Assembly (NCBI RefSeq): GCF_900079775.1
Contig: NZ_LT556038.1
Coordinates: 410,149 to 458,617 of the forward strand
Source: Leyella lascolaii
GTDB lineage: Bacteria > Bacteroidota > Bacteroidia > Bacteroidales > Bacteroidaceae
Direction of reading: 5' to 3'
Length of the DNA: 48,469 bases
Shown: piece after piece, positions 26,483 through 35,777 of the stretch
How the letters are laid out: every line of letters begins with the position of its first letter
Numbering within the stretch: position 1 is the first letter of the stretch
Program-made: the position numbers and the translations under genes
Notes under the pieces: model-generated
What the model saw: only the letters and a program-made list of their open reading frames with translations
What the model was told of the DNA's origin: nothing
Database searches by the model: none

Positions 26483-27424
26483 TTATCTCAGCGCGTCCGC
26501 TGCCATTTTGAGCAGGCTTTTCACGTATTTGTCATACGTTTCTGACGACATGTCGGTGAGCGTTGTACGGCACAGCGCACGTTCGTCCTTCGACAGCAGA
26601 CTACCCTTGCTCTTGCACAGACTGAGCATCCTGTTGGCTATGGTTGTCTCCATGGCAATTCCTGAATGTTCGCGCACGGCGTCCATGAACACAGAGCGCA
26701 GATTGCCGAAAAGGTCGAGGAACTTGGACTGGCTGTTCACATCGCCCAGCTCGTCTGAACCGTCATCCACGATGTTTCCGTTCTTGTATATCACCGTTTT
26801 GGTGTCGTTCTCGTTGTTGTATGTCACCACCGTCCCGTCAGGCAATATTGTTGTGCGCACCGCAACGTTCTCTTTCTTTTCTTTGTTCGCCTTCGGGTCG
26901 CGGCTGTATATGATGTGTATGGAGCCCGAGTAATAGTTGTGCTCGCCCTTGCCGTCCCTCACCTTCTCTTCATACCACACCAAGGCATAGCTCCAACGCC
27001 ATGTGGTGTCGGAATCGTCCCTGAAGTTTAGCACTATGTAGTTGCGGTCGTAGTGTGTCCCGAATGTATATGATTTGGAGATATCGGCACCAAATGCTAT
27101 ATTACAAGTCTCACCGCTGCCGCTTCCGGCATCCTTCATCATTATGAAATATGCCTTGCCGCTGTCGGTGAGGAACGCCTTGCGAAGACGTTCCAGCTTG
27201 TCTATGTCAGCGCGTATGAGCCTGAAGCGTATTTCGTGGAACATGGCGTTCTTCCCCGCTTCGGGCACATATTCATTATTTTTATTATTGGATATGATGT
27301 ATTCGTGACTTTTCTTGTCCTGCAGGAATTTGTCTATTGCCTTGCCGATGTGCTGTTGCGCAAAGACCGACATCGCAAGAACCGCCATCGTCAGCGTGGC
27401 TGACAGTCTGTATATTGCATTCAT
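26483..27424 (-). CDS. Secreted protein of unknown function in the sigma-factor operon
   Basis: This 313-aa protein begins at MNAIYRLSATLTMAVLAMSV, a clear signal peptide ending near FAQQ. The open frame continues 16 codons upstream, but those lack signal character. The mature protein starts HIGKAIDKFLQDKKSHEYI, a pattern seen in small secreted Bacteroidetes proteins that follow ECF sigma/anti-sigma genes. The middle is charged and beta-rich, and the end has a helical segment with DMSSETYDKYVKSLLK. I do not recognise a named domain with confidence. It begins 53 bp downstream of the membrane protein gene, so the three genes 28673 to 26483 form one operon. Confidence 0.65.
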   Translation of the reverse strand: MNAIYRLSATLTMAVLAMSVFAQQHIGKAIDKFLQDKKSHEYIISNNKNNEYVPEAGKNAMFHEIRFRLIRADIDKLERLRKAFLTDSGKAYFIMMKDAGSGSGETCNIAFGADISKSYTFGTHYDRNYIVLNFRDDSDTTWRWSYALVWYEEKVRDGKGEHNYYSGSIHIIYSRDPKANKEKKENVAVRTTILPDGTVVTYNNENDTKTVIYKNGNIVDDGSDELGDVNSQSKFLDLFGNLRSVFMDAVREHSGIAMETTIANRMLSLCKSKGSLLSKDERALCRTTLTDMSSETYDKYVKSLLKMAADALR

Positions 27425-27477
27425 ATATGTATGTTTTTTTATTGTTTGACAGATTATTGTTCGTTTTATCAATAGCG

Positions 27478-28164
27478 TCAGTACATCTCGCCGGCGTCTG
27501 ACGCACCGTCTCCACCGTCCTGTCCGTCGTTATAGTTCACTCCAGCCATCTCAAGAGCCTTCACCTTGTTGAGCGTCCCGACATCGCGCAGGAGTGCCTC
27601 GCTCACCGCCTCTATGGCGCGCAGCTTCTCGGCAAGCAGCCTTTCGGCGGCAGCGATGGAGTCGGCAGGCACCCGTGTCTCAGGCACAACGTTCTCCGTC
27701 AGATAGACTTTGGGCGGCGCGGGCTTGTAGCGATAGCGTGAGACGCGGCGTCGTTCGGGCTTGCGCACAGGGCGTGCAGGAGGCAGGTCTGACGTGTCAG
27801 CCTCGGCAGACTCCGCACTGTCGGCAGGCACAGGCTCCACGCTCATCGCGACGGGCTGCCTGACAGGAGCCTCCGGAGCCTCTCCCCGTGGCAGCACCAT
27901 GACCATCAGCAAGGCTACGGCAGCCGCAGCCGCCACGGCAAGCCACACACGGCGGGCACGGCGCGAGAGGCAGGCGGCAACCTTATCCTGCCCCAGCGGC
28001 ATGCCTGCATCGAAATATGCGAACATCTCCTTATACACTCTCCACTCACGGGGCACGTCGTGCGTGCGGTAGTAAGAGGCAAGGCGCGCTTCCTCCTCAA
28101 TGGTGGTCTGTCCGTCCATGAAGCGTCGCGTGAGCTGTTTTATGTGTTCAAATTCGTTTGTCAT
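27478..28164 (-). CDS. Single-pass membrane protein, probable anti-sigma factor
   Basis: The 228-aa protein has a cytoplasmic N-terminus of about 70 residues (LTRRFMDGQTTIEEEARLAS). One transmembrane segment follows at residues 73-92 (VWLAVAAAAAVALLMVMVLP). The outer part is proline-, serine- and arginine-rich. Its ATG overlaps the TGA of the ECF sigma gene (ATGA at 28164-28161), which implies coupled translation. That arrangement is usual for membrane anti-sigma factors in Bacteroidetes, although the canonical zinc HxxxCxxC anti-sigma motif is absent. The anti-sigma role is inferred from context. Confidence 0.7.
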   Translation of the reverse strand: MTNEFEHIKQLTRRFMDGQTTIEEEARLASYYRTHDVPREWRVYKEMFAYFDAGMPLGQDKVAACLSRRARRVWLAVAAAAAVALLMVMVLPRGEAPEAPVRQPVAMSVEPVPADSAESAEADTSDLPPARPVRKPERRRVSRYRYKPAPPKVYLTENVVPETRVPADSIAAAERLLAEKLRAIEAVSEALLRDVGTLNKVKALEMAGVNYNDGQDGGDGASDAGEMY

Positions 28165-28673
28165 AAGTGTCGTCCGTTTATTATTTTTCTTTTTCTGATG
28201 TCTTCCAATAGTCTCTGGCGCGCCCTGCATAGGAGTGTCGCCACAGACGAAACAGCTATTCCCATTATGGCTGCTATCTCACCGTTGGTCTTGCATTCCA
28301 CCTGACGCAGATGCAGCACCTGATATTCTGACGACGGCAGTCTTGCGAGCTTCCGGCTCAGCCACTGCTCGTTCTCAGCCATCTCGAGCCTTGTGTCGGG
28401 TCCCGGAGAGCCGTCGGTGATGAGCGGTCTGCCATCGAGCGGAACTGGACGCTGCCTCCTCAGCACCGAAACACTGAGATGCGCGGCAATGCTTACGGCA
28501 AGAGCCTCAACCGAGCGGTAACGGTCGAGCTCGTCGCGCATCGCCCAAAGCTTGAGCATTGTGTCCTGCGCAGCGTCCTCAGCCTCCTCTTCGGAGAGTC
28601 CGTAGTGACGGGCTACGCCAAGCACCTTCGCCCTTATTGCGGCGGCGATATTTTCAAAATCGTTCTGCTCCAC
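28161..28673 (-). CDS. ECF-type RNA polymerase sigma factor
   Basis: The 170-aa sigma factor has region 2 (residues about 10-75, with EEEAEDAAQDTMLKLWAMRD) and region 4 (about 105-160, with LPSSEYQVLHLRQVECKTNG and a helix-turn-helix AAIMGIAVSSVATLLCRARQ). It should direct transcription of a small regulon, often including its own operon. The stop overlaps the start of the membrane protein gene by four bases. The 837-bp gap upstream (28674-29510) holds repeat copy C and the dnaK leader. No strong promoter consensus is visible for the sigma gene. Confidence 0.9.
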   Translation of the reverse strand: MEQNDFENIAAAIRAKVLGVARHYGLSEEEAEDAAQDTMLKLWAMRDELDRYRSVEALAVSIAAHLSVSVLRRQRPVPLDGRPLITDGSPGPDTRLEMAENEQWLSRKLARLPSSEYQVLHLRQVECKTNGEIAAIMGIAVSSVATLLCRARQRLLEDIRKRKIINGRHL

Positions 28674-28993
28674 TCTGGTATGGCTGTGTTTATTCGTTCT
28701 TATTCATCTCTACACCCGACTTTCGTATATATCAGGAGAAAGGCAGCGGCATGACGTCACACCGGACATGGCACCGTTCTTATGCCTCTCTTTATATGAG
28801 ACGTATGAGGAATCGATTTCTAAACATGATTAACACACATTAACACCAATCGCATCCGATATCATCCCGTCACCGCTTTCACGGGAGCGGACGACGCACA
28901 CGGAAGAACGGCGGAAAGCCTCCTGACGGTAAAAAATATTGACAGCAGAAAATAGCAAACCGGAAAGTGCGGACGCCTAAAAACGCATCTGAA

Positions 28994-29158
28994 GCGCATA
29001 AATATACATACGGCGACGCCTGTTAATGCTGTCAGACTTGCAGAAGAGCCTTTTCCGCACCGCTGATACAGCTTTTCCGCACACCGATAAAGGCTCCGCC
29101 ACCACATGAAAGAGGCTCTTCCGCATGCCGGAACGGGCTTTTTGGCGCGGCAGAAAAG
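28994..29158. repeat. Degenerate tandem array (copy C) with GCATAAATATACAT motif
   Basis: From 29040 to 29158 there are about five to six imperfect units of the AAAGGCTCTTCCGCA type, including AAGAGGCTCTTCCGCATGCC. The motif GCGCATAAATATACATA lies about 45 bp to the left at 28994, as it does left of copy A. The gap 28674-29510 between the divergent sigma and dnaK genes shows no gene; small open frames through the array are taken as repeat-derived. Confidence 0.65.
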
Positions 29159-29510
29159 GGCATATCGCAAGCACAGATGACATAAACCACACATTATCAA
29201 CATCTTACACAAACTGCAAAATACGCGCGCAGAGCCAGACAGAGAATTTATTTTTTCGTACAGCCGAATCTCAGCGAGTTGGGCGGCAACAGTAAGGCGG
29301 CGTGGCAAGCCAGCAACACAGGGCTCTCATCAAATGAAATCCGCGCGCACGGACGGTACGAATACCATCTCAAAACATGTCATTTTGTCATATAATCTGC
29401 CAACAACCGCAGCGTTTCCGACATTTGGCATGCCATTTGTTATTATGACAGCGGACGACTGTCCAAAGATAACATTAAATTGGAATAATAACAAGAAAAA
29501 GATAAATATT

Positions 29511-31412
29511 ATGGGAAAGATTATTGGAATCGACTTAGGTACTACGAACTCTTGCGTTGCCGTGTTTGAAGGCAACGAACCTGTAGTGATAACAAACAGC
29601 GAAGGCAAGCGCACCACTCCTTCGGTTGTGGGATTCGTGAAAGACGGTGAGCGCAAGGTGGGCGACCCTGCCAAGAGACAGGCTATCACCAACCCTAAGA
29701 ACACCGTGTACTCTATAAAACGCTTCATGGGCGAGACCTACGCACAGAGCCAGAAAGAGGCAGAGCGCGTTCCGTTCAGCGTTGTGAACGAAGGCGGTTA
29801 TCCGCGTGTGGACATTGAGGGACGTAAGTATACTCCGCAGGAGATTTCGGCGATGATACTCCAGAAGATGAAGAAGACCGCAGAGGACTATCTGGGACAG
29901 GAAGTGACGGATGCGGTCATCACAGTGCCGGCATACTTCTCCGACTCTCAGCGTCAGGCTACAAAGGAGGCAGGACAGATTGCGGGTCTCAACGTTCGCC
30001 GTATAGTGAACGAACCTACTGCGGCAGCCCTTGCCTACGGTGTGGACAAGGCAAACAAAGACATGAAGATAGCCGTGTTCGACCTTGGTGGAGGTACGTT
30101 CGATATATCTATCCTCGAGTTCGGAGGCGGTGTGTTCGAGGTTCTTTCAACAAACGGTGACACCCATCTGGGCGGTGACGACTTCGACCAGGTGATAATA
30201 GACTGGCTCGTAAACGGCTTCAAGGCAGACGAGGGCATCGACCTGAGCAAGGACCCGATGGCAATGCAGCGTCTGAAAGAGGCTGCCGAGAAAGCCAAGA
30301 TAGAGCTTTCGAGCACAACATCTACGGAAATCAACCTGCCGTACATATCTGCCGAAGGCGGTGTGCCGAAACATCTCGTGAAGACTCTTACACGTTCGCA
30401 GTTCGAACAATTGGCTCATGACCTCATACAGGCATGCCTCGTTCCGTGCCAGAACGCCATGAGAGACGCCAAGCTCTCAACATCGCAGATAGACGAAGTG
30501 ATACTCGTCGGCGGCTCAAGCCGTATACCTGCCGTCCAGACACTCGTGAAGAACTACTTCGGCAAAGAGCCTTCAAAGGGTGTGAACCCGGATGAGGTGG
30601 TTGCAGTGGGCGCATCCATACAGGGCGCAATCCTCAACAAGGAAGGCGGTGTGGGCGACATCGTGCTGCTCGACGTCACTCCGCTGACACTGGGTATAGA
30701 GACAATGGGCGGCGTGATGACAAAACTCATCGACGCCAACACAACAATACCTTGCAAGAAGAGCGAGACATTCTCCACCGCAGTGGACAACCAGACGGCA
30801 GTGACAATACACGTACTGCAGGGTGAGCGTCCGATGGCGTCGCAGAACAAGAGCATCGGTCAGTTCAACCTTGAGGGCATAGCTCCGGCACGTCGCGGTG
30901 TTCCGCAGATTGAGGTGACGTTCGACATCGACGCCAACGGTATTCTGAACGTTAGCGCAAAGGACAAAGCCACCGGCAAGGAGCAGGCAATACGCATCGA
31001 GGCATCGTCCGGTCTGAGCAAGGAGGAGATTGACCGCATGAAGGCAGAGGCTGAACAGAATGCCGAGGCTGACAAGAAGGAGCGCGAGCGCGTGGACAAG
31101 ATGAATCAGGCAGACTCGATGATATTCACCACCGAGAACTTCCTGAAGGACAACGGCGACAAGATTCCGGCAGACCAGAAACCGGCAATTGAGTCCGCTC
31201 TCCAGCAACTGAAAGACGCTCACAAGAACGGTGACGTGGCAGCAATAGACAACGCCATAAACAACCTGAACACCGTTATGCAGAACGCAAGCGCACAGAT
31301 GTATCAGGGCGCACAGCCTAACCAGAACGCACAGGCTGACCAGCAGACCCAGAACAACAGCGCGAAAAACGATGACAACATTCAGGATGCGGACTTTGAG
31401 GAAGTGAAATAA
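29511..31412 (+). CDS. dnaK: Chaperone DnaK (Hsp70)
   Basis: The 633-aa chaperone is complete. The ATPase domain starts [19 protein letters not shown], with [14 protein letters not shown] near residue 190 and [10 protein letters not shown] near 340. The substrate-binding domain ([14 protein letters not shown] onward) and helical lid follow. It ends in a glutamine/asparagine-rich linker and the acidic tail DADFEEVK. The frame is open 59 codons further upstream, but that part does not resemble any Hsp70, so I start at 29511 after an AT-rich stretch with AAGAAAAAGATAA. dnaJ and grpE are not adjacent. A terminator with a long T-run follows directly. Confidence 0.97.
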   Translation: MGKIIGIDLGTTNSCVAVFEGNEPVVITNSEGKRTTPSVVGFVKDGERKVGDPAKRQAITNPKNTVYSIKRFMGETYAQSQKEAERVPFSVVNEGGYPRVDIEGRKYTPQEISAMILQKMKKTAEDYLGQEVTDAVITVPAYFSDSQRQATKEAGQIAGLNVRRIVNEPTAAALAYGVDKANKDMKIAVFDLGGGTFDISILEFGGGVFEVLSTNGDTHLGGDDFDQVIIDWLVNGFKADEGIDLSKDPMAMQRLKEAAEKAKIELSSTTSTEINLPYISAEGGVPKHLVKTLTRSQFEQLAHDLIQACLVPCQNAMRDAKLSTSQIDEVILVGGSSRIPAVQTLVKNYFGKEPSKGVNPDEVVAVGASIQGAILNKEGGVGDIVLLDVTPLTLGIETMGGVMTKLIDANTTIPCKKSETFSTAVDNQTAVTIHVLQGERPMASQNKSIGQFNLEGIAPARRGVPQIEVTFDIDANGILNVSAKDKATGKEQAIRIEASSGLSKEEIDRMKAEAEQNAEADKKERERVDKMNQADSMIFTTENFLKDNGDKIPADQKPAIESALQQLKDAHKNGDVAAIDNAINNLNTVMQNASAQMYQGAQPNQNAQADQQTQNNSAKNDDNIQDADFEEVK

Positions 31413-31433
31413 ATATCGTAATTAATAATAAGG

Positions 31434-31470
31434 AATGGGGCATGATTGCAAAATTGTGCCTCATTTTTTT
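31434..31470 (+). terminator. Intrinsic terminator after dnaK
   Basis: AATGGGGCA (31434-31442) pairs with TGCCTCATT over an AT-rich inner stem, followed by seven T residues. It sits 22 bp after dnaK's stop and 13 bp before the next start codon. Confidence 0.85.
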
Positions 31471-31482
31471 AGTTTCATCTAT

Positions 31483-32589
31483 ATGGGCAAACAATTTATA
31501 AGAAAGAATAAGGAAGACAAGCCTGTTGTGGCAATTTGCTACGACTTTGACAAGACATTGTCTCCTGATGACATGCAGGCACAGGGATATATCCAATCTG
31601 TAGGTTACGAGATTGAATCTTTCTGGAAGGAGTCTAACGGTTTAGCAGAAGAAAACGAGATGGACCAGAATCTTGCCTATATGTTTACTATGATTCAGAA
31701 AGCACATGGGAGATTCATATTCAACAAAAAGACTTTGATGGACTACGGAGGACAAGTGAAATTGTTCCCCGGTGTTGAGAGCTGGTTTGACCGTATCAAG
31801 GAGTATGGAAAACAGAAAGGTGTCATTGTAGAGCATTACATTATTTCATCAGGCTTGAAAGAAATGATTGAAGGGACAAAAGTGGCATCGAAGTTTGAGA
31901 AGATTTACGCCAGTTCGTTTTATTATGATAAGGACGGAGTTGCTCAATGGCCGGCGCAAGTAATCAATTACACAAGCAAGACACAATTCCTTTTCAGAAT
32001 AGAAAAAGGGACATTAGACGTCAACGATTTTGGTGTGAACGATTACTTTGCACCTGAAGATATACGGATTCCCTTCCGTAACATGATTTATATAGGAGAC
32101 AGCGATACGGATATTCCGTGTATGAAACTTGTAAACACGAATTGCGGGCATTCCATCGGAGTATACAATCCTGAGACCAAGGATAAAAGGAAAGTGTATA
32201 AAATGATGGAAGACAAGAGAATTAAATATTTTGCACCGGCTGATTATACGTATGGTTCTGAGTTAGACTGTTTGGTGAAAGCCATTATAGACCAGACGGT
32301 GTCAAACGAAAAACTGATGTCCATACATTATAAAAATAAAAGAGAACAGACGAGCCAGGATGTCGGTACAGTGAACATAGAGAATAAAGAAAAAGAGAAA
32401 CTGATACTGGATTTGGAAAACAGTAATAGTTTTAAACAGACTCATTCAATAATTGCACAGTTAAAGAATTATGCGTCTTGGACTGTGAAAGAAATAGAAC
32501 AGCTTGAGAAAATAGCACAGAAGAATATTCAGGTGTCATACATCATCAACGATGAAGATATAAAAGAGTTCTACGACTCTATAAAGTGA
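31483..32589 (+). CDS. HAD-superfamily phosphatase
   Basis: The 368-aa hydrolase has motif I with the nucleophile pair D21 and D23 (CYDFDKTLS), motif II in YIISSGLKEMIEG, and motif IV in MIYIGDSDTDIPCMKLV. All the acidic residues for Mg2+ binding and phosphoryl transfer are present. A long helical C-terminus of about 100 residues is rich in Lys/Glu and ends KEFYDSIK. Codons are much more AT-rich than in dnaK. The substrate is unknown; proteins of this type are scattered in gut Bacteroidetes. An in-frame ATG at 31435 lies in the dnaK terminator, so I start at 31483. Confidence 0.82.
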   Translation: MGKQFIRKNKEDKPVVAICYDFDKTLSPDDMQAQGYIQSVGYEIESFWKESNGLAEENEMDQNLAYMFTMIQKAHGRFIFNKKTLMDYGGQVKLFPGVESWFDRIKEYGKQKGVIVEHYIISSGLKEMIEGTKVASKFEKIYASSFYYDKDGVAQWPAQVINYTSKTQFLFRIEKGTLDVNDFGVNDYFAPEDIRIPFRNMIYIGDSDTDIPCMKLVNTNCGHSIGVYNPETKDKRKVYKMMEDKRIKYFAPADYTYGSELDCLVKAIIDQTVSNEKLMSIHYKNKREQTSQDVGTVNIENKEKEKLILDLENSNSFKQTHSIIAQLKNYASWTVKEIEQLEKIAQKNIQVSYIINDEDIKEFYDSIK

Positions 32590-32947
32590 TGTTCATTTTA
32601 AAGATTCGTTTAAGCAACTGTACAAAATCAAGCGATATTATAAAATTACCCATATGTTATATATCTCTTTGTCATCATCCTATGCGCTGTTCAGGGTTTC
32701 ATTCCAAAGTCTCATCGGTAGTGTAGCAAGCCACACTCACACTTCGGACTTTTAAATTCAGATACAGAACAGTAAACAATATGATGGCAATTTATTTTGA
32801 GTGTATACTTATTATAATATCCGACTCTGACATTATTCGTCCAATATTGTTATGATACTATGACAGAGACACATCAGTAAGACAACAACGAGAAAAATAA
32901 CTCATCATTTTGGCTTATAACGAACATGTTTCAGTTGATGTTTCACG
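32590..32947. other. AT-rich spacer with a compound hairpin
   Basis: No gene is visible between the HAD gene and vsr. At about 32709-32755 a compound fold is possible: AAAGTC with GACTTT outside, and AGTGT with ACACT inside. It could terminate both convergent genes. The rest shows nothing I can name. Confidence 0.4.
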
Positions 32948-33475
32948 CTATTGTTTCTTCGCTTTCTCCTCCTTTCCATATAAAGGTTCCGGTTCTGCCA
33001 CCATAAGATTATTATCACTTTCCTGCATTTCATACTTTTTCACCTTACGGTCTTCAAGAAAAATATGATTCAATGTGTATGCCAATGACTCCAATGTCTG
33101 CATCCGGATTTTAGGTTTTAACTGACATTCCCATACAGTGATGCAGTGCCAGCCCATCGCAGCGAGCTGACATTGCTCCTTTTTATCACGCTCCCTATTC
33201 CGCTCGATTTTCTTTTGCCAAAACTCTATGTTGGTCTTAGGCAGACGGAAGTATTTGCAATTTTCATGACCATGCCAGAAGCAGCCGTTCACAAAGACGA
33301 CCGTGCGGTATTTACGCAGCACCAAATCCGGGTGACCCGGCAGACGTGGATGGTTGAGCCGATAGCGGAAGCCCCGGCTGAAAAGGAATTTCCGCACCAA
33401 TATTTCAGGCTTGGTATCCTTTCCACGTATAGCAGCCATGCAGTGGTGGCGCTGTTCACCGGTCAGTCTGTCCAT
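32948..33475 (-). CDS. vsr: Very short patch repair endonuclease Vsr
   Basis: Vsr nicks DNA 5' of the T in T:G mismatches that arise by deamination of 5-methylcytosine at Dcm-type sites. The 175-aa protein matches the family throughout: TKPEILVRKFLFSRGFRYRL, LPGHPDLVL with the metal ligand D50, and GCFWHGHENC with H68, then ERDKKEQCQLAAMGW and ITVWECQLK. About 40 extra residues at the C-terminus are charged and not part of the core fold. vsr is normally next to a cytosine methyltransferase; none is visible here. Its upstream side is cut by the transposon junction about 280 bp away. Confidence 0.93.
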   Translation of the reverse strand: MDRLTGEQRHHCMAAIRGKDTKPEILVRKFLFSRGFRYRLNHPRLPGHPDLVLRKYRTVVFVNGCFWHGHENCKYFRLPKTNIEFWQKKIERNRERDKKEQCQLAAMGWHCITVWECQLKPKIRMQTLESLAYTLNHIFLEDRKVKKYEMQESDNNLMVAEPEPLYGKEEKAKKQ

Positions 33476-33748
33476 TTATCAGTTCCATGTTAAACGTAAA
33501 GTCTTTACAATATTGCTTTATTATATGTATACAATTTATTTCGTATAACAGAAATATTATCACTTTTGCATTTTGTGACATGCTCGCAATCTATTCTATA
33601 AGAAGAAGTGAATTCCTAATCATATCTGTATCATTCAATTACACAAAAAGAAGTTGTTACGCACTGCATACACACTTTCACGCCTTACCTTAACGTGAGT
33701 TCTACGAATTGTAAGTGTCTGTAAATTTGGCGATTAGCGAAAACTGTT

Positions 33749-33771
33749 GTAACTTTATAGTGCAAAGTTAC
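33749..33771. other. Candidate attachment site (left transposon junction)
   Basis: GTAACTTT (33749-33756) and CAAAGTTAC (33763-33771) face each other across six bases. Read on the minus strand, 33771-33762 is GTAACTTTGC, an exact fit to the GTAnnTTTGC core known for CTnDOT attachment sites. It lies 320 bp before int. The exact junction within this interval cannot be fixed without an empty-site comparison. Confidence 0.65.
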
Positions 33772-34090
33772 TACAAAAAAGTGAAATGCGGAAAGATATA
33801 GTGATAGAATTGAGTTACAAGGGTTTTGGTTGAAGTGGCGATAATCCGTGAAGCCATTACAATCCCTGCCGAAGCCAAATCCTGACGCCGCTACGTTACT
33901 TGTTCGTAACCATGCCCGAAAATGCGACAAACGGGTACGAATAGCGAAACAAGGCTCTAAGGAATAGTGAGTTATCCATAACTCATGCGAAAAATCAGGT
34001 TACGGAAAAAGATTGCGCCGTTCCTCCCCGTTTTGCGTACCAACACCGGACTCTTCACCAACTAATTTTGAAACCCAAAAATTAAGGACA

Positions 34091-35326
34091 ATGAAGAGTA
34101 CATTTTCAGTAATCTACTACCTCAAGCGTCAGGTAGTGAAAAAGGACGGGACAGTTCCCGTCATGGGACGCATCACGGTGGACGGCAGCCAGACACAGTT
34201 CAGCTGCAAACTGACTGTCGATCCGAAACTGTGGGACACCAAAGGTGGACGTGTCACGGGCAGAAGCACGGCGGCACTCGAAACGAACCGTATGCTTGAC
34301 AAGATGCGGGTACGCATCAACAGGCATTATCAGGAAATCATGGAGCGTGACAACTTCGTCACGGCGGAGAAGGTGAAGAACGCCTTTCTCGGACTGGAAC
34401 ACCGCTACCACACGCTGATGCAGGTGTTCCGCCAGCACAACGAGGACTACGAGAAGCAGGTGGAGGCAGGCATGAAAGCCAAAGGCACGCTGCTGAAGTA
34501 CCGCACCGTTTACAAGCACATGCAAGAGTTCCTCGACATCCGCTACCATGTGAAGGACATCGCCCTAAAAGAGCTTACCCCGGCTTTCATCTCCGACTTC
34601 GAGATGTTCCTGCGCACGGACAAGCACTGCTGCACCAATACCGTGTGGCTGTACGTCTGCCCGTTACGGACGATGGTATTCATCGCCATCAACAACGAGT
34701 GGCTGACGCGCGACCCGTTCCGCGAGTATGAAATCAAGAAGGAGGAAACAACACGCAGTTTCCTGACCAAAGATGAGATCCGCCTGCTGATGGAGGGGAA
34801 ACTGAAAAACGCCAAACAGGAATTGTACCGCGACCTCTACCTGTTCTGCGCCTTCACGGGGCTGTCGTTCGCGGATATGCGCAACCTTACGGAAGAGAAT
34901 ATCCGCACCTACTTCGACGAACACGAGTGGATAAACATCAACCGCCAGAAAACGGGCGTGGTGTCCAACATCCGCCTGCTCGACATCGCCAACCGCATAA
35001 TCGGCAAATACCGGGGACTGTGCGGGGACGGCAGGATATTTCCCGTTCCGCATTATAACACGTGCCTTGCCGGTATCCGTGCCGTCGCCAAGCGTTGCGG
35101 CATCACCAAGCATATCACGTGGCATCAGAGCCGCCACACGGCAGCCACGACGATATTCCTCTCCAACGGTGTTCCCATCGAAACGGTCAGCTCCATGCTC
35201 GGACACAAGAGCATAAAGACGACGCAGATTTACGCAAAGATAACCAAAGAGAAGCTCAATCAGGACATGGAGAACCTTGCCGCAAGATTGAACGGCGTCG
35301 AGGAATTTGCAGGTTGCACCATCTAA
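34091..35326 (+). CDS. intDOT: Tyrosine recombinase IntDOT
   Basis: The 411-aa integrase integrates and excises the element. It has an N-terminal arm-binding domain (residues 1-100), a core-binding SAM-like domain (105-215) and a catalytic domain. By my count the catalytic residues are K287, H345 and R348 in WHQSRHT, H372 in LGHKS and the nucleophile Y381. Where most family members have the first arginine, this protein has Ser259 (FTGLSFADMRNL), the known hallmark of IntDOT, and the length also matches. An in-frame ATG at 34013 lies outside the family's usual start; MKSTFSVIYYL at 34091 follows AAGGAC. A RhuM-like gene follows by 11 bp. Confidence 0.96.
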   Translation: MKSTFSVIYYLKRQVVKKDGTVPVMGRITVDGSQTQFSCKLTVDPKLWDTKGGRVTGRSTAALETNRMLDKMRVRINRHYQEIMERDNFVTAEKVKNAFLGLEHRYHTLMQVFRQHNEDYEKQVEAGMKAKGTLLKYRTVYKHMQEFLDIRYHVKDIALKELTPAFISDFEMFLRTDKHCCTNTVWLYVCPLRTMVFIAINNEWLTRDPFREYEIKKEETTRSFLTKDEIRLLMEGKLKNAKQELYRDLYLFCAFTGLSFADMRNLTEENIRTYFDEHEWININRQKTGVVSNIRLLDIANRIIGKYRGLCGDGRIFPVPHYNTCLAGIRAVAKRCGITKHITWHQSRHTAATTIFLSNGVPIETVSSMLGHKSIKTTQIYAKITKEKLNQDMENLAARLNGVEEFAGCTI

Positions 35327-35337
35327 AAAGAAAAGCC

Positions 35338-35700
35338 ATGAAACGTGACACAATCATCATCGAGGACAAGGCAGTCAGCGTAACCGGTAACGACGTGTGG
35401 ATGACCGCCACCGAAATAGCCGGATTGTTCCATACGACCGTCCCGGCAGTGAACGCCGCCATCAGAGCCGTCCGCAAGTCGGACGTGCTGAACGACTACG
35501 AGGTGTGCCGCTACATGCAGCTTGAAAACGGGCTGCACGCGGACGTGTACGCCCTTGAAATCATCATCCCGGTCGCTTTCAGGGTGAATACCTACAACAC
35601 CCACCTGTTCCGCACATGGCTGGTGGGAAAGGCACTCTCACAAGAGAAACGGCAGACATACGTGATGTTCATACAGAACGGAAAAGCCGGGTATTGCTGA
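35338..35700 (+). CDS. RhuM-like putative DNA-binding protein
   Basis: The 120-aa protein starts 11 bp after int and probably shares its transcript. The sequence DVWMTATEIAGLFHTTVPAV looks like a helix-turn-helix, and LENGLHADVYALEIIIPVAF with RVNTYNTHLFRTW resembles the RhuM family (Y-x-L-x-x-I-x-x-x-x-R-V). Its role in the transposon is not known to me. A long perfect hairpin terminates it. Confidence 0.65.
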   Translation: MKRDTIIIEDKAVSVTGNDVWMTATEIAGLFHTTVPAVNAAIRAVRKSDVLNDYEVCRYMQLENGLHADVYALEIIIPVAFRVNTYNTHLFRTWLVGKALSQEKRQTYVMFIQNGKAGYC

Positions 35701-35720
35701 TTGCACATACCCCATAAGAC

Positions 35721-35765
35721 AAGTAAACGGGTAGCACCACAAAAGGTGTCACCCGTTTACTTTTT
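35721..35765. terminator. Bidirectional terminator after the int operon
   Basis: AAGTAAACGGGT-AGCACC (35721-35738) pairs with GGTGTC-ACCCGTTTAC (35745-35760) and is followed by TTTTT. It separates the plus-strand int operon from the minus-strand gene ending at 35778. Confidence 0.85.
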
Positions 35766-35777
35766 CATGAAACCGCC

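Noticed and set aside
29420..29450. Possible sigma-54 promoter upstream of dnaK (TTGGCA then about ten bases then GT)
   Set aside because: The -12 element lacks the conserved GC and dnaK is not normally under sigma-54 control; it also overlaps a short palindrome that explains the match.
29334..29510. In-frame upstream extension of dnaK by 59 codons
   Set aside because: The extra residues do not resemble Hsp70 and the real start [14 protein letters not shown] is universal; this stretch is leader DNA.
33685..33930. 81-codon minus-strand open frame spanning the attachment site
   Set aside because: It crosses the transposon junction, shows no family features and has no clear start signal.
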